Below the pieces are notes generated by a model. It searched no databases and had not been told where the DNA came from. It saw only the letters and a program-made list of their open reading frames with translations. A stretch of DNA of 64,000 bases, taken from NCBI GenBank assembly GCA_030068075.1, contig CM057835.1:70660895-70724894 (forward strand), given 5' to 3'. A program made the position numbers and the translations under genes. Shown piece by piece: positions 32,956 through 46,129 of this stretch (positions are counted from its first letter, which is position 1; each line of letters opens with the position of its first letter). This DNA comes from Paguma larvata. Its lineage: Eukaryota; Chordata; Mammalia; Carnivora; Viverridae.

Positions 32956-35900
32956 AGAAAAATCAATAACAAAAATTCTAACAGCACGCCTAAAAGAACT
33001 AGAAGCAGAACAACTAAAATAACCCAAACCCAGAATAAAGAGAGAAATAACAAAGATCAGGGCAGAAATTAATCACATGGAAACAGAAAAAGTAGTGGAA
33101 CAGATCAATGAAACCAAAAGCTGGTTCTTTGAAAAAAATAAACAAAATAGACAAACCTCTAGCCAGGCTTCTCAAAAAGAAAAGAGAGAGAACCCAAATA
33201 GATAAAATCATGAATGAAAAGGGAGTAATTACAACCAATCCCTCAGAAATACACGCAATCGTCATAGAATACTATGAAGAATTATATGCCACCAAACTCG
33301 GCAACGAGGAAGAAATGGACAAATTCCTAAATAGCCACACGCTACCAAAACTCAAACGGGAAGAAACAGAAAATTTGAACAGACCCATAACTAGTGAAGA
33401 AATTGAATCAGTTATCAAAAATCTCCCATCAAATAAAAACCATGGACCAGATGGTTTCCCTCCGGAATTTTTCAAGACATTTAATACAGAGTTAATTCCT
33501 ATCCTTCTCAAGCTGTTCCAAAAAATTGAAACGGTGGAAAACTTCAGGACACATTCTATGAAGCCAGCATCACTTTGATTCCCAAACCAGATCAAGACCC
33601 AGCAAAGAAAGAGAAATACAGGCCAATATCCTTGATGAATATGGAGGCAAAAATCCTCAACAAGATACTAGCAAGTCGAATTCAATAGCATAAAGAAAAA
33701 TTATTCACCATGGTCAAGTAGGGTTCATCCCTGGGTTGCAGGGCTGGTTCAATATTCGCAAATCAATCAACGTGATACATCACATTAACAAAAGAAAAGA
33801 AAGAACTATATGATCCTGCCAATAGATGCAGAACAAGCATTTGACAAAATACAGCACGCTTTCCTAATAAAAACCCTCGAGAGAGTCAGGATAGAAGGAA
33901 CATTCTTAAACATCATAAAAGCCATATATGAAAAGCCCACAGCTAGTATCATCCTCAATGGGGAAAAAGGGAGAGCCTTCCCCCTAAGATCAGGAATGCG
34001 ACAGGGGTGTCCACTCTCGCCACTGCTATTTCACACAGTGTTGGAGGTACTAGCGTCAGCATTCAGACAACAACAAAAAAATAAAATGTATCAAGTTTGG
34101 TAAGGAGAAAGTCAAACTTTCACTTTTTGCATACGACATGATACTTTACATGGAAAACCCGACAGAATCCACCAAAAGCCTACTAAAACTGATCCATGAA
34201 TTCGGCAAAGTTGCAGGGTACACACTTAATGTACAGAAATCAGCGGCATTTCTATACTCCAACAATGAAGCAGCAGAAAGAGAAATAAAGAAGCTAATCC
34301 CTTTCACAATTGCACCAAAAACCATAAAATACCTAGGAATAAACCTAACCAAAGATATAAAAGACCTCTATACTGAAAACTATAAAAAACTTATGAAAGA
34401 AATTGAGGAAGACACAAGGTAATGGAAAAACATCCCATGCTCATGGATTGGAAGTAAAAGTATCGTTATAATGGCAATATTACCCAAAGCAATCTACACA
34501 TTCAATGCAATCTCAATCAAAATTGCACCAGCATTCTTCTCAAAGCTAGAGCAAACAATCCTAAAATTTGTATCGAACCACAAAAGACCCCGAATAGCCA
34601 AAGTAATACTGAAGAATAAAACCAAGGCGGGAGGCATCACAATCCCAGACTTTAACCTCTACTACAAAGCGTAGTCATCAAGACAGTATGGTATTGGCAC
34701 AAAAACAGACACATAGACCAGTGGAATAGAATAGAAAACTCAGAAATGGACCTACAAGTATATGGCCAACTAATCTTTGACAAAGCAGGAAAGAGTACCC
34801 ATGGAAAAAAGATAGGCTTTTTAATAAATGGTGCTGGGAGAATTGTACAGCAACATGCAAAAGAATGAAACTAGATCACTTACTTACATTACTCACAAAA
34901 AAAACCTCTAAATGGATAAAGGATCTGAATGTGAGACAGGAAACCATCAAAATCCTAGAGGAGAAAGCAGGGGAAAGCCTTTTTGACCTAGGACGCACCA
35001 AATTCTTACTCGACACGTCTTCAATGTCAAGGAAATTAAAAGCCAAAATGAACTATTGGGACCTCATCAAGATAAAAAGCTTCTGCACGGCAAAAGGAAC
35101 AACCAACAAAACTGATAGGCAGCCAACAGAATGAGAAAAGATAATTGCAAATGACACATGGGATAAAGAATTAGTATCTAAAATCTATAAAGAACTTACC
35201 AAACTCCACACCCGAAAAACAAATAACCTAGTGAAGAAATGGGTGGAAGGTATGAATAAACACTTCTCCAAAGAAGACATCCAAATGGCAAACAGACACA
35301 TGAAACGATGCTCAATGTCACTCATCATCAGGGAAATACAAATCAAAACCACACTGAGATACCACCTCACACCAGTCAGAGTGCCTAAAATGAACAAATC
35401 AGGAAACTACAGATGCTGACAAGAATGGGGATATACAGGCACCCTCTTGCACTGTTGGTGGGAATGCAAACTGGTGCAACCACTCTGGAGAACTGTGTGG
35501 AGGTTCCTCAAAAAAGTGAAAATAGATTTACCCTATGATCCAGCAATAGGACTCTTAGGAATCTACCCAAGAGATACAGGACTGCTGATGCATAGGGGCA
35601 CGTGTACTCCGATGTTCATAGCAGCACTTTCGACAATAGCCAAATCATGGAAAGAGACTAAGTGTTCATCAACTGATGAATGGATAAAGAAGAAGTGGTA
35701 TATACATACAATGGAATACTATGCAGCAATGAGAAAAAATGAAATCTGGCCATGTGTGGCAACATGGATGGAACTGGAGGGTATTATGCTGAGTGAAATA
35801 AGTCAGGCAGATGCCATATGTTCCCTCGCATAGGTAGGCTTTGGGAGACATAACAGAAAACCAGGGGGGAGGGGAAGAGGGGAAGAAAAAAGAAATGACA

Positions 35901-36079
35901 CGGAGAGGAAGGAAGACATAACATAAGCGACTGTCAAAGACTAAGAACAAACTGAGGGGAAAGAGGGGTGTGGGAGAGGGTAGAGGGGATGATGGGCACA
36001 GAGGAGGGCATTTGTTAGGATGAGCACTGGGTGTTGTATGGAAACCAATTTGACAATAAATTATTAAAATACAAAGAAA
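32956..36079 (+). mobile_element. 5'-truncated L1 (3.1 kb) splitting block B
   Basis: Perfect 16-bp duplications AGAAATGTGTGTTAGA (32940-32955 and 36080-36095) flank a forward L1 that begins within ORF2 and ends with the L1 3' UTR (AACCAATTTGACAATAAATT) and an A-rich tail. ORF2 survives as fragments, for example 33108-33578, 33810-34103, 34138-34422, 34865-35134 and 35447-35833, separated by stops and frameshifts. The uninterrupted target is seen in block A at about 107-125. The 3' end of this same insertion is found before block C (51936-52250). Confidence 0.95.
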
Positions 36080-36499
36080 AGAAATGTGTGTTAGAGAGGT
36101 GTGAATAGTGGTACTAAGGGAGTTTCTTCAGAACATCCACACGACATAGAATTCCTAGTCTGTTCTTAAGAGGGTAGTTCCAATTTGCAGGGATCAGTCA
36201 GCCATTATTGGAATTTCCCCTATAAAGCATGTCATTTGGAAAACACAGAGGATCAAACATCTCTCTGTGGATGGAACACTTTACCTCAGGAAAGTGCACA
36301 GCTCTGATGTCTATTACACTCTGTATAAAGAAGATGAAGACAAGAACATCTTGTTTCCCATGTAATAGAGAAAAGCACTCTGATGAGAGGTCCCTGGAAC
36401 TTGGCCCCTTAGAGCAATCCTAACTCCAGACCCTTCTACTAGATCCACAAACCCTGGAAACTCATTTGTTTTTCTTTAGGTCATTCTCGATGTTGACTG

Positions 36500-36500
<1 letters not shown>

Positions 36501-36538
<38 letters not shown>

Positions 36539-36552
36539 CCTCTCTCTCTCTT
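36501..36552. repeat. (CT)n microsatellite, block B
   Basis: Counterpart of 525-565, longer and with CCTCCC interruptions. Confidence 0.93.
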
Positions 36553-36956
36553 TCATGCAATATTTTTTGTTTCAACATTATGCGAAACCAGTTGTTTTTC
36601 TCCATGTGCCATAGTTCTCATCCTGGCTTCATTCAAGTGTTGGTTTTATCTAATGTCTACCATTTCCTCAGCCCCAAACTAATAACTGCCACCCCAACAC
36701 AAACCCTGTGACAAGGCTGTCCAGGGACAAGCTAACTGGTCCTGATAGGGAGTCTCTGAGTTTCCTGGTGTGGTAGCTGAACCATTCCATTTTTATGAAT
36801 ATTGAGACAAAGACACATGATTTGGATGGACTTAAGAGGGATCTAAGGATTTGGTACTATTTGGGAAGGGTAAAAGGAAAAAGGACAAGTAGCAGAGCAC
36901 AGACTTCTAGCTCTCACTCTGCTGGCTTCCCTGGGCTTGGGATGCACCATCTGTGG

Positions 36957-36971
36957 CCACCAGGGGGCAGC
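36957..36971 (+). promoter_or_regulatory. CTCF-like motif, 707 bp upstream of pseudogene leader
   Basis: CCACCAGGGGGCAGC, identical to the block A copy at 968 and in the same orientation. Confidence 0.7.
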
Positions 36972-37677
36972 AAGGGCCTGCATTTGGGGAAGATTATGGC
37001 TGTGGTTTACCCTGACCTGTATGGAATCCCAAAAGCTGATTCCTCCTAAATCCTGCCAAAAGGGCACAACATCAGAGGGGTGATCCAGTTCTATTGAACC
37101 TCAATAAGTCCTTTGTTTGAAAGGTCAACAAACACCCCCAGGCTTCAGGATCAGACCCTTGTGAGGAAGGTGACAGAGAGATGCATGACGATCTAGCCCT
37201 TTGAGGACAGGAGGAAGGAGTTGGGGACGTGAAAAATAACCCCTTGTTTTGTCTTTGGTTCCTACAAAGGAAAGAATGAATCTCTCCTAATTTCAGCCTT
37301 TGAGGAACTTGTCCCGGACTCAACCCACACAGAATAACGTGTAAGTACCGGAAATATTTGTCCTCTCTCAGGGACCTCCTACAGTAGGATAAGGGACATG
37401 CTGAGTGGTTCCATTTCCTGGGCAATAACATGAGCTCTATCCTAGAAAACCCATGTCAAAGTGTTTTAATCCTTCAGCTATGTTCTGCTGCCCTGAATGC
37501 AAAAGTACCTAGCATGAAGGGTCAGATCAGAGGGAGTCAGAAGAGGAAAGTTTAGGAAGCACATCGGCATGGAGGCTCCTCTCTCCTCTGAGACGAGGGC
37601 AGCGGGTAACAGAACTCTGGGATGCCAGGCCCAGGGTTGGGATCTCAGAGGGCGGTGCTCCTTGAGGCATCTCCAGC

Positions 37678-38151
37678 ATGGTTAGGGCTCTGGTCCTTCT
37701 TACCTTCCTCATTCAGGGCACAGTTGACGACTCCATGGAAGGGACCAAAGAGACATCTGGGCTGATCATTTGCCTTTTGGACTTAGTTTATGTAAGTCCA
37801 CAGCCCTGACATTAGCAGAGTGTGCCCGTCTTCTTTTCAGGTGCCTGGGCCTAGTCTGCCTGTCTCAGCCAGCCTCCCTCAATGTTCAGGACTCTGAGAC
37901 GGACTCTCACCATCACCTATGGTGGAAGCAGCAGTGACACTGGGAATTATAAGGAAGTTTCCTAGTACCAAGTGCCCAGAATGGCTCCCAAACTCCTGAT
38001 TTTCTATACTAATACTCAGACTTCAGGAATCCCTGATCACTCTTCTTCTGGCTCCAAGTCTGGCATTACGGCCGGTCTCACCATATCCGGACTCCAGGCT
38101 GTGAAGAAAGCTGATTATAACTGCTGCTTATATGCTGGTAGTGGCACTTTC
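37678..38151 (+). pseudogene. IGLV: IGLV2-like variable pseudogene, copy B
   Basis: The leader exon is 37678-37723 and the V exon 37841-38151. It shares its lesions with copy A at 1688: TAG at the first mature codon, Tyr in place of the first Cys, TAG in place of the framework-2 Trp (37963-37965), Asn before the second Cys and a TT leader donor. The octamer is ATCGGCAT at 37563-37570, decayed differently from copy A. The framework 3 glycine pair ([11 protein letters not shown]) is closer to the functional consensus here than in copy A. Its recombination signal is preserved. Confidence 0.93.
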
Positions 38152-38190
38152 CACAGTGGTCCCGCTTCATGGAAGAGTGAAACCGAAACC
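38152..38190 (+). promoter_or_regulatory. V recombination signal (23-bp spacer)
   Basis: Perfect heptamer CACAGTG at 38152-38158, a 23-bp spacer and nonamer ACCGAAACC at 38182-38190, identical to copy A. Confidence 0.92.
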
Positions 38191-40278
38191 TGACCTTTAC
38201 TCTCAGGCTCACACCTTGCTCTCAAGCTGTTTTCCCAACCCTATGCAAAGAGGGCTTCATGCAACAAGGCTTTGAGTTTCAATTCTCTCTCAGCAACTCC
38301 CCTTTATCACCATAATATCCAAAGGCAACACTCTCTCTGGTGTTCTCCTTGAATATAATGAAGGCTTCCTCTCTCCCTTTGTCCTCTGGTCCCAGAATGG
38401 AACTCTTGCCAGTTTTACAACTCAGCAACAAAAAACGAGGAGACTGTGTTCGTGTTAATCTGGACGTCTTTCTAAAATGGCTCTATTTCTTCCACAGAGG
38501 AATATTCGATGGGTGAGCCCCTCTTTCCTAGAAAGCCAAAACATGTATTTTCCCTCTGAGTCGGATGTCTAGCTGGAGTTCTAGTTACAATGGATTGCTA
38601 ATTACCAAAAAATAAATAAATAAACTTAATGCTTAACCGGTATATCTATGAATTGTTTGAACAACTGACTGGGGCTAGGCTTAGGCATCAGAAGATCTGA
38701 TCGGTGCCAACTCTTCCTATGTTCCCCGTATTATCCAAGTTGTACCACTGAAAGTGCCATGTCTTTGCAACAACCTCTTTCCCAGGTGCAGAATCTAGAA
38801 AAAAATGTCACTGCAATGCTTAATTTTTTCTGTCAGCCTGAGAGGGTCACAGGGTGCTCAGATTAAATATTATTTCTGGATGTCCCTAGGAGGATGTTCG
38901 TTACCATAATTAGTATCTGAATTTGTATATTCAATATATCATATTATGCCCATGGTCTAATTTTGTCTCCTTTTGTGGCAGTCATGCATATCCTTTCTGT
39001 CATGTGTAATTGTATGGGCACAATACTCCAGAAAAATTTTACATGAGCCCATTCGTCCATTGTAATCAGGGTCCCTGAGGGTGTTGTGAGTACTTACAGA
39101 AGATGGAAGAGATGCCAGGAAGTTCCTCGTGAAGAACAATGATTGGTTTCTTGCAGGAAGCACCTGGACACCTGGAGTCTTCACAGGAAGCCTGTCCACA
39201 GCGATCCCAAGAGATAGGGATCCAAACTACTGGGCTGTGAATGTAATTTCAGATGCTTCGCTAACTGATTTATGATGAGGTCTTTATCTAATTACCATTT
39301 TATTATTATGTACCTAGCATTACCTAGAAAAATATCTAAATAATATTGTACTTGAATATTTAAAACACACAAACTATAGTCTCAGGTCCCAAACTATTCA
39401 TTGTCCCAACCACACTTTTCCTTTCTCTCCCTCCCTGAAGCCACAACTCTGCTCATCCCATGCTCTCAGGAAGCAACACATTATTCTGAAGCTCTAGGAA
39501 ACACCTGTCCTGTGGCATGAAAGGTAACATGAAAAGAGCGTCATCAGAGCATGTCTATTCTGTGGAACTCCTGAAAGGATCGATCACCCTGATCAGTTTT
39601 TCTCCAAACCTACCTCCTTCAAGGTCAGGCATCTCACTGTGGGTGAAGAGACTGCGTCAGCAAGGCACACGGCTCTGAGACCAAGTCACTAATTGTGCAC
39701 AAAGGGGCAAGACAGAAAACATCCTTGGTCCTCTGTGCCTCACAGATTTGTCCTGTTGAGAAGTCCGTGGAACGGGACCCTGAGGCCAATCCGGACTCCA
39801 ATCCATCCTCCTGGATGCTCAAAAACTATAATCTTTCTCTTGATGTAAACAAAGTATTTCTTCATCCTGATTCAGTTCTCTTTCATGCATTATGCTTCTT
39901 TTCTAACCATTTTGAGAGTTCTATCATCTTCTAATAGCCCAATTGTTCTCATCCTCATAACAACTGGGTTTGGATTAACTTAAGGTGTGATTCTTCCTCA
40001 GCTTGAGTCTACATCCACGTCACATACATTATTCCTGTGTCATGGCCTTCCTGGGATAAGCAAGGTGAATGTGAGAGGGAGAATCTGGGCCACTTTATTT
40101 TTCTAGGGCCATATTTCAAGGGAAAGAAGTAAAAGATAAAAGTAAAGCATCTTGAATTGCATCAGAAGGGATCTGGGGGCCTTAGAGGGTTGGAGGGATG
40201 GCAGGAGGAGGAGCAGAGCTGGAGTTTTCTGTTCTCTCTCAGGTGCCTACCCTGGTGCTTGGCACTTTCTATCTGAGG
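38191..40278. other. IGLV intergenic spacer of block B
   Basis: Counterpart of 2201-4282. No gene or added repeat is seen. Confidence 0.7.
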
Positions 40279-40293
40279 CCACTAGGGGGCAGC
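40279..40293 (+). promoter_or_regulatory. CTCF-like motif, 692 bp upstream of IGLV gene
   Basis: CCACTAGGGGGCAGC, identical to the block A motif at 4283. Confidence 0.7.
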
Positions 40294-40870
40294 AAGGGCC
40301 TGAATTTGGGAAGGGCAATTTTTGTTGTTCAGTCCTAATAGTGGTTTCAGGAAACACTGCTAAGAGGTACATGAGGGAAGGAGTGTCTAATCTGTTGTGT
40401 CCCAATAATTCCTTTTCTGGAAGTGCCAGTAAACATCTCCTCACTTCAAACCACTGCAGAGCAGATTAGAGAGTGATGCTTGAAAGACCAAAAAACTAAG
40501 GGAAAAACCCACATGGACTTGAGGGAGAATGAGATCCTCAGCTCTGTCTGCGCTCGTGGGAAGAGGAGTAATTGAATCTCCCCTAATCTCAACCAGCCTG
40601 GAGTGCTCCTCTTCCACTCCTCACACACAGCAAAGGGGTCCTGATTCCTCTCCCTTCCCTACCAGGACTTCCCCAGTTGGAAGGGAAAAGACATCCAAAC
40701 CTGGTTTGAATTTCTAGGCTATGACATGAGTTGCATCTGTCATGATTCAGAAATCAATGTCAAAGCATTTTCAAGTCTGGACAGCTTAGTTCTGCTGCCC
40801 AGGGATGCATAACATTGTAGTATAGAGGGCCAAGAAAGAGTGAGTGAAGAGAGGCAGGTATAGAAAGCAC

Positions 40871-40878
40871 ATTTGCAT
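40871..40878 (+). promoter_or_regulatory. Immunoglobulin V promoter octamer
   Basis: Perfect ATTTGCAT, 107 bp before the leader ATG at 40985. Confidence 0.9.
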
Positions 40879-40984
40879 GGAGGCCCCTCCCTCCTCTGAG
40901 ACAGAGGGAGGGGATAAGAGAGGTCTTGGGGAACCAGGCCCAGGTCGGGGTCTCAGAAGGCAGTGCTGTTGGGGCATCTGAACC

Positions 40985-41454
40985 ATGGCCTGGGCTCTGG
41001 TCCTCCTCACTCTTCTCACTCAGGACACAGGTGAGGCCTCCAAGGAAGGGACCACAGATCTATCTGGGCTGATCCTTTGTCTGCTCCTTAGTCTCATCTG
41101 GGCCCCCAGCACAGAACTCACTAGAACATGTTCTTTCTCTTTTTAGGGTCCTGGGCCCAGTCTACTCTGAACCAGCCTCCCTCAGTGTCCGGGAACCTGG
41201 GAAGCACAGTCACCATCTCCTGTACTGGCAGCAGCAACGACATTGGGGGATATAATTATGTTTCCTGGTACCAACAGCTCGAAGGCACATCCCCCAAACT
41301 CCTGATTTATGATGTAAATAAGCGGCCTTCAGGGATCCCTGATCGCTTCTCTGGCTCCAAGTCTGGCAACACGGCCACCTTGACCATCTCTGGGCTCCAG
41401 GCTGAAGATGAGGCTGATTATTTCTGTTGCTCAGATGCTAGTGGTTATACTCTC
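40985..41454 (+). CDS. IGLV: Immunoglobulin lambda variable gene, IGLV2-like, intact frame (block B)
   Basis: Near-identical partner of the gene at 4992. Exon 1 is 40985-41030 ([13 protein letters not shown]), with a GTGAGG donor at 41031. Exon 2 is 41147-41454, with 99 V residues from 41158. The invariant Cys, Trp and Cys are all present and there is no stop before the recombination signal. Differences from the A copy include [11 protein letters not shown] (A has GGYNGV), IYDVN (A has IYEVN) and the CDR3 start: here [12 protein letters not shown], there [12 protein letters not shown]. The double Cys at the FR3/CDR3 edge and the Tyr in CDR1 match common IGLV2 genes, so B is the more family-typical copy. 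The TAA at 41464 lies in the recombination-signal spacer and is removed by joining. Confidence 0.94.
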
Positions 41455-41493
41455 CACATTGGTTAAAGTTTATGGGGAAGTGAGACAAAAACT
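41455..41493 (+). promoter_or_regulatory. V recombination signal with non-consensus heptamer
   Basis: Heptamer CACATTG (one change from CACAGTG at position 5, different from the C in copy A), a 23-bp spacer and nonamer ACAAAAACT at 41485-41493. Confidence 0.92.
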
Positions 41494-41783
41494 TGCTCCA
41501 TACTCACAGGCTCGCTTCTTGCTCTGAAAATGCTTTCCAACCCTGTGCAGAGGGGACTTCGTGCAGCGTGATCTTGAGAATTTAGGTCTCTCTGTTCCTG
41601 TTTCTTCTCAAGACAGAGTAAAATGAAACACATTCTGCCAAATTGTCTGGGAAATGACAGAGCCTATTTGCTTCAGTGATACGGTCTTAAAAAGGGATTC
41701 TTTCCAAGTCTGCAATGGCAGGTACTAAGGACCAGGAAGTGCATGTGCAGAGAATTTCCTGCAATTCCTAGGGATCCCTCACT

Positions 41784-42056
41784 TTTTTTTAAATTTTATA
41801 ATAGTTTATTTTCAAATTGGTTTACATATAACACCCAGTGTTCATCCCAACATGTGCCCTTTTTAATGCCCATTACCCCCTCTCCCCCCTCCCTCATCCC
41901 TCTTACCCTCAGTTTTTTTCTTAGTCTTTGAGAGTCTCTTATGTTTTATCTCCCTCCCTCTCTGTGTCTTTTTTTCCTTTTCCCTCTTCCCCTCCCCCTG
42001 GTTTTTGCTTAGTCTCACAAAGTCCACCTATTCGTGGAAACATATGGTATCTGTCT
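41784..42056 (-). mobile_element. Short L1 3' end, block B only
   Basis: A reverse-strand L1 3' UTR (T-rich start, then ATAATAGTTTATTTTCAAATTGG) of about 270 bp. It is inserted within the sequence CTCACTTTAAATGGCTC that is uninterrupted in block A near 5788. A post-duplication insertion. Confidence 0.93.
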
Positions 42057-43721
42057 TTAAATGGCTCTATCTCATACAGCAGTGTGACCTGGCTTGGATT
42101 CATTCTTCCAGAATTGATGTTGTCTTATTCAATCCAGTTCCAACTTTCCTTTTTTTGGTTTATTAGGGGGTGGTGTTAAGGGTTTTACTCAGTTATATTT
42201 AGATACATCTCACACATTTAAAACAATGCCTTTCAGTACACTCTCCAAATTGTGAAAACATCACTGCTATCACATTCCTATGTTCTGGAAAGAAACATCT
42301 TACCTTTTGGCATTCATCTTCAGTTTCCCACCAGTTTGCTCAGTCTCTGGCAATCAGTGATGTACACTCTGTCCCCATAGCTTCCCCAGTTTGGATATTT
42401 CAGATAAATGGAGTTGCACAATATGGCATCTTTGGGGAATGACTTTTTTCACTTGGAATAATAATTTCAAATTACATCCATAGTGTAACATGGACTAGAA
42501 CTTAGTTACTTTTACTATGAAAATATATCCCATTGTATGGACAAATCATATTTAAGGATCTAAATATAAGACATTTTTCTGTTGTTTCCTCCCTGCTGTA
42601 ACCAATATGAGCCTCCTTGGTAAGCCATTCTTAGCATGTCAGTGACATGACATCCTGAGAAAAGATCAGAAGACATAGCTGAAGGAATGAGGAAAAAGGG
42701 AAAAGTTTTTTTTACCCACAATGTCCCACCATCTTTAACCCCATATTCAAAGAATCTGAACAGGGGAGAATATGATTTGAGACTCCATGATAGGTAGAAT
42801 CTTCCCTCCCCATGAAATCAATGAGCTCCTCTCCTGTCAGCAGCCCTGCATGTGGACTGTCTGCCAGAAGGGTGGGCTCTTTCCCAAATGGCTCCTTTGT
42901 TCCACAAAGAAGCGTTATCCGGTGTGAATGTTCCCATTCCACAGAGGCCCCCACCATTTCTGATTTCCGTGGGTCATAAACCCAATTTCTGAGTGAAATA
43001 CTAATGATAAAATTGTAAAATAACACATAGAGATAAACAATGGCCAAGAATTCTTCATGCATTGAATGAACCCGAGCATGGTCTCCAGAACTTTGGTCTG
43101 GACCAAGTGTCTTCCCGGTTGAGCAGAACGTTCCATGTTTAGCACTGGAAGTGCCATATCCTGGCAATGACCTCACTCACGAGCAAATGAGGATGGATGT
43201 TCAGTTTAGCATAGATCCTCATCTCTCCTATAATGTTCTTCTATGAATTATTTCAGTACCTTCTTTCTTTCGCTATTAAATGATCCATACCTTCATGCTT
43301 CAGTCATCTAGACTGGAAGGGGACACACCTTAATTACTAGAAGCGAGTTAAATTACATTGCAATGTGGCATGTGCTAATAGACGCACAGTATAACTTCCT
43401 GAATCACAGCTTCATGTTTGAGTAAGGATGATCAGAGACTGTTCTTGACTTCAGGGTATGTGTCCTCATGGGAAAAATCTGTAGGAAATTGGTCCTTCTG
43501 AAAATGGGCCATTGTCTTGTGATTTTCTAAAGCACCTGTTATGAGATTTGCTTCCTGACTCAAATAGCATCAGTGTGATTTTTAGAAAGTATCTGCTAAT
43601 GCATAGGAAGGCAGGTGTGACCATTACCTCTATTAGCGTGTCTCCTTTTAAGGGGAGACGACAATTTCTTCATGAGAAAGTATTTATTATGTTTAGAGTA
43701 GGAAACGTTACCAAGAAATAT
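42057..43721. other. IGLV 3' spacer of block B
   Basis: Counterpart of 5795-7462, including the old L1-like fragment (about 42180-42560). Nothing new is seen. Confidence 0.55.
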
Positions 43722-43736
43722 AGAAGTTAGATGTTG

Positions 43737-43893
43737 ATAACATAAGAGACACTCAAAGACTAAGAACAAACTGAGGGGAGAGGGGGGTGTGGGAGGGGAG
43801 ATAGTGGGTGATGGGCTCAGAGGAGGACACTTGTTGGGATGAACACTGGGTGTTATATGGAAACCAATTTGACAATAAATTATTAGAAAAAAA
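43737..43893 (+). mobile_element. Short 5'-truncated L1 tail, block B
   Basis: The same insertion as 7704-7865. Here the 15-bp duplications (43722-43736 and 43894-43908, 14 of 15 matching) are clear because no SINE interrupts them. Confidence 0.93.
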
Positions 43894-43908
43894 AGAAGCT
43901 AGATGTTG

Positions 43909-46129
43909 CATGAATAATATTGCTTCATATTGCTATGAAAATTCTGGAGCTACAAAACCCTATGTGTCTTGTGTATATGAGTCTCAACGTGTAGGAAAAT
44001 CTGCTATGGTTGTCTCTAGGGTTCAATATTTGTATAAAAAGATGAGAGAATTATTACCTTTAATATAGTCAGTGTGAAATATTTCAAGTTTTTATATAAT
44101 TAAAATATCTACTAGTGTCTTTCTGCTCAATGCAATCAGGAAATCAGTATCTTAGGGCAAGAACATTCATGTGTCTATAGAATACATGAGTTAAGTGACA
44201 CTCTTTTTACATTGCATCTGTTCTGGTAATTTTATATTTCTTTTTTCCCCCACTTCTTAAGTTATGGAATCATCTTCTTTCATTCAACCTTAATGATAAG
44301 GGTAGATATTTGTGTATTTTAATTTATTTGCTTTAGCTTTATTGGTCATTAATCATATTATGCTCAAATGGTCATTGGAGATACTCTTGCTTCTTACTTA
44401 AATATTATGCCTTAATATGTGGTCACAAGTACTCAGAAGAATTGAACACTATAGTGTTTCCTGCACCATGGGGACTTGAGTTTGCTCTTTGCACTCACAA
44501 ATTATGTAATAGGAGAAAAGACGGCTCTTGCATGTATCATGCAAGAAGAAGCTGGACACCTGGGTTCCCAGGAAATCTCTCTAGTGATCTCAAGAAGCAA
44601 GGATCCAATCTGTAAGACTACTCACTCATTCCCAGAACTAAATGATGGTTTCTGAGAATCTCATTAACATGTTACCATTTCATTACTATCTCAGTAATAG
44701 ACATTATGATCTAGATTAATTCTAAAGTAACGTAGTACATACTCAAAACACACACGAACAATCATTTCAAATAAAACAGCTATCACGCCCTTTTACTACA
44801 CATTCTCGTTCCCTCAATTCCATTTCTACCAATTATTTCTTTCCATCTTTGGCCAGGGCATTACTTTTCTTGGGCTCTTTAAAGGTCCTTCAAAGGGTAT
44901 GAACAAGTACATTAAAATAGTTTCATCAGAATATTCACACTCTATAGAAATATGCCCGTTTTCTGAGTGGGCATTTCCATTCCCTTTCTGGCAAAGAGTA
45001 GTCAGTCCTGATTAGAGCCTTTGCCCTAAATCTGTCTCTTTAAGAAATGCACGAGATCCAAACTCCTTTTGTGAATGAAGGGGCTGTATTTCAAGATGAC
45101 ACACAGCTCCGAGGGGAGATCTTCTCAGTATGCACTAAGGGACAGGATGAAGAATGTCCAAGTCCCTGTGATCAATGGAAATACTCTCTGTTGAATCGTC
45201 TGGGGAGAGTCACAGCTTCCTCTTTGCCAATGTGATATAGCTCCAGAAGGTACCTCTTCCCAACTCCTCCACAGAGAACAGAGGCACAAGGAGATGCCTA
45301 CTCAGTGCCATTTCCATAGTTCTCAGGAGAATCGTCACTTTAAATGCCTCCATCCCATCTCCCACACCAGTGCAGACCAGCTTAGATTTAGGTCACATAA
45401 ATTGTCATTGACTTATTCTCTTCTCCAACATACTTTAATCCACATGGCACTCCTTGCAAGGTTATTCTGGTGTTGAAGCAAAAGCATCTGAAAAAACATC
45501 AGATGATATTGCTTAGGGAATGACGACCAAAAGATTACTTTTCTGTCTTGAGTTCTTCATCCTTGAACCCTTATCTAAAGGATTTCATCCAGGAATATGA
45601 CACACATTGAGCTCAGTCAGATGTATGACACCCCTCTGCTCAGATGTCTGAACCTGCATCTTAGAAACCACCCATCATGTGTCTGTCTCCTCTTTTGAAT
45701 GGGTACTTCAAAATGGCTCCTTTTTTCCACAAGGCATATTTTGTGGGTCATTCCATACACCCTCTGGAATTCTGAAGGATATATGATACCCTTTTTTGTC
45801 CCACTCAAATGTTAGCTAGATTTCCTTTTATATAATGGATTGGTATGTACACATCACATTAATTGTCTGTTCAAGAATTTGTTGGATTTCCAATTGAAGC
45901 AGGGCTTCAGTTCAAGAGTTATGATAGGGTACCACCTTCACTTTACCAGTTTTATATGGCAACCCATGTCTGACACACCTGACTGGTGTTCACTATGTCT
46001 AATAGCTCAGTCTTTGTCATAACATTAATGCACTTAATTTTTTCACAAGTCTTTTTCCCTATGGTCTTTATGATTTCGAGGCATGTTTCATCAACTTTAA
46101 GGGGGGAGATTTATCAAGAACACATGCTG
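43909..46129. other. Spacer of block B with orphan V-unit flank
   Basis: Counterpart of 8238-10419. It includes 45280-46110, which resembles the 3' flank of V genes but has no V exon before it. Confidence 0.5.
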
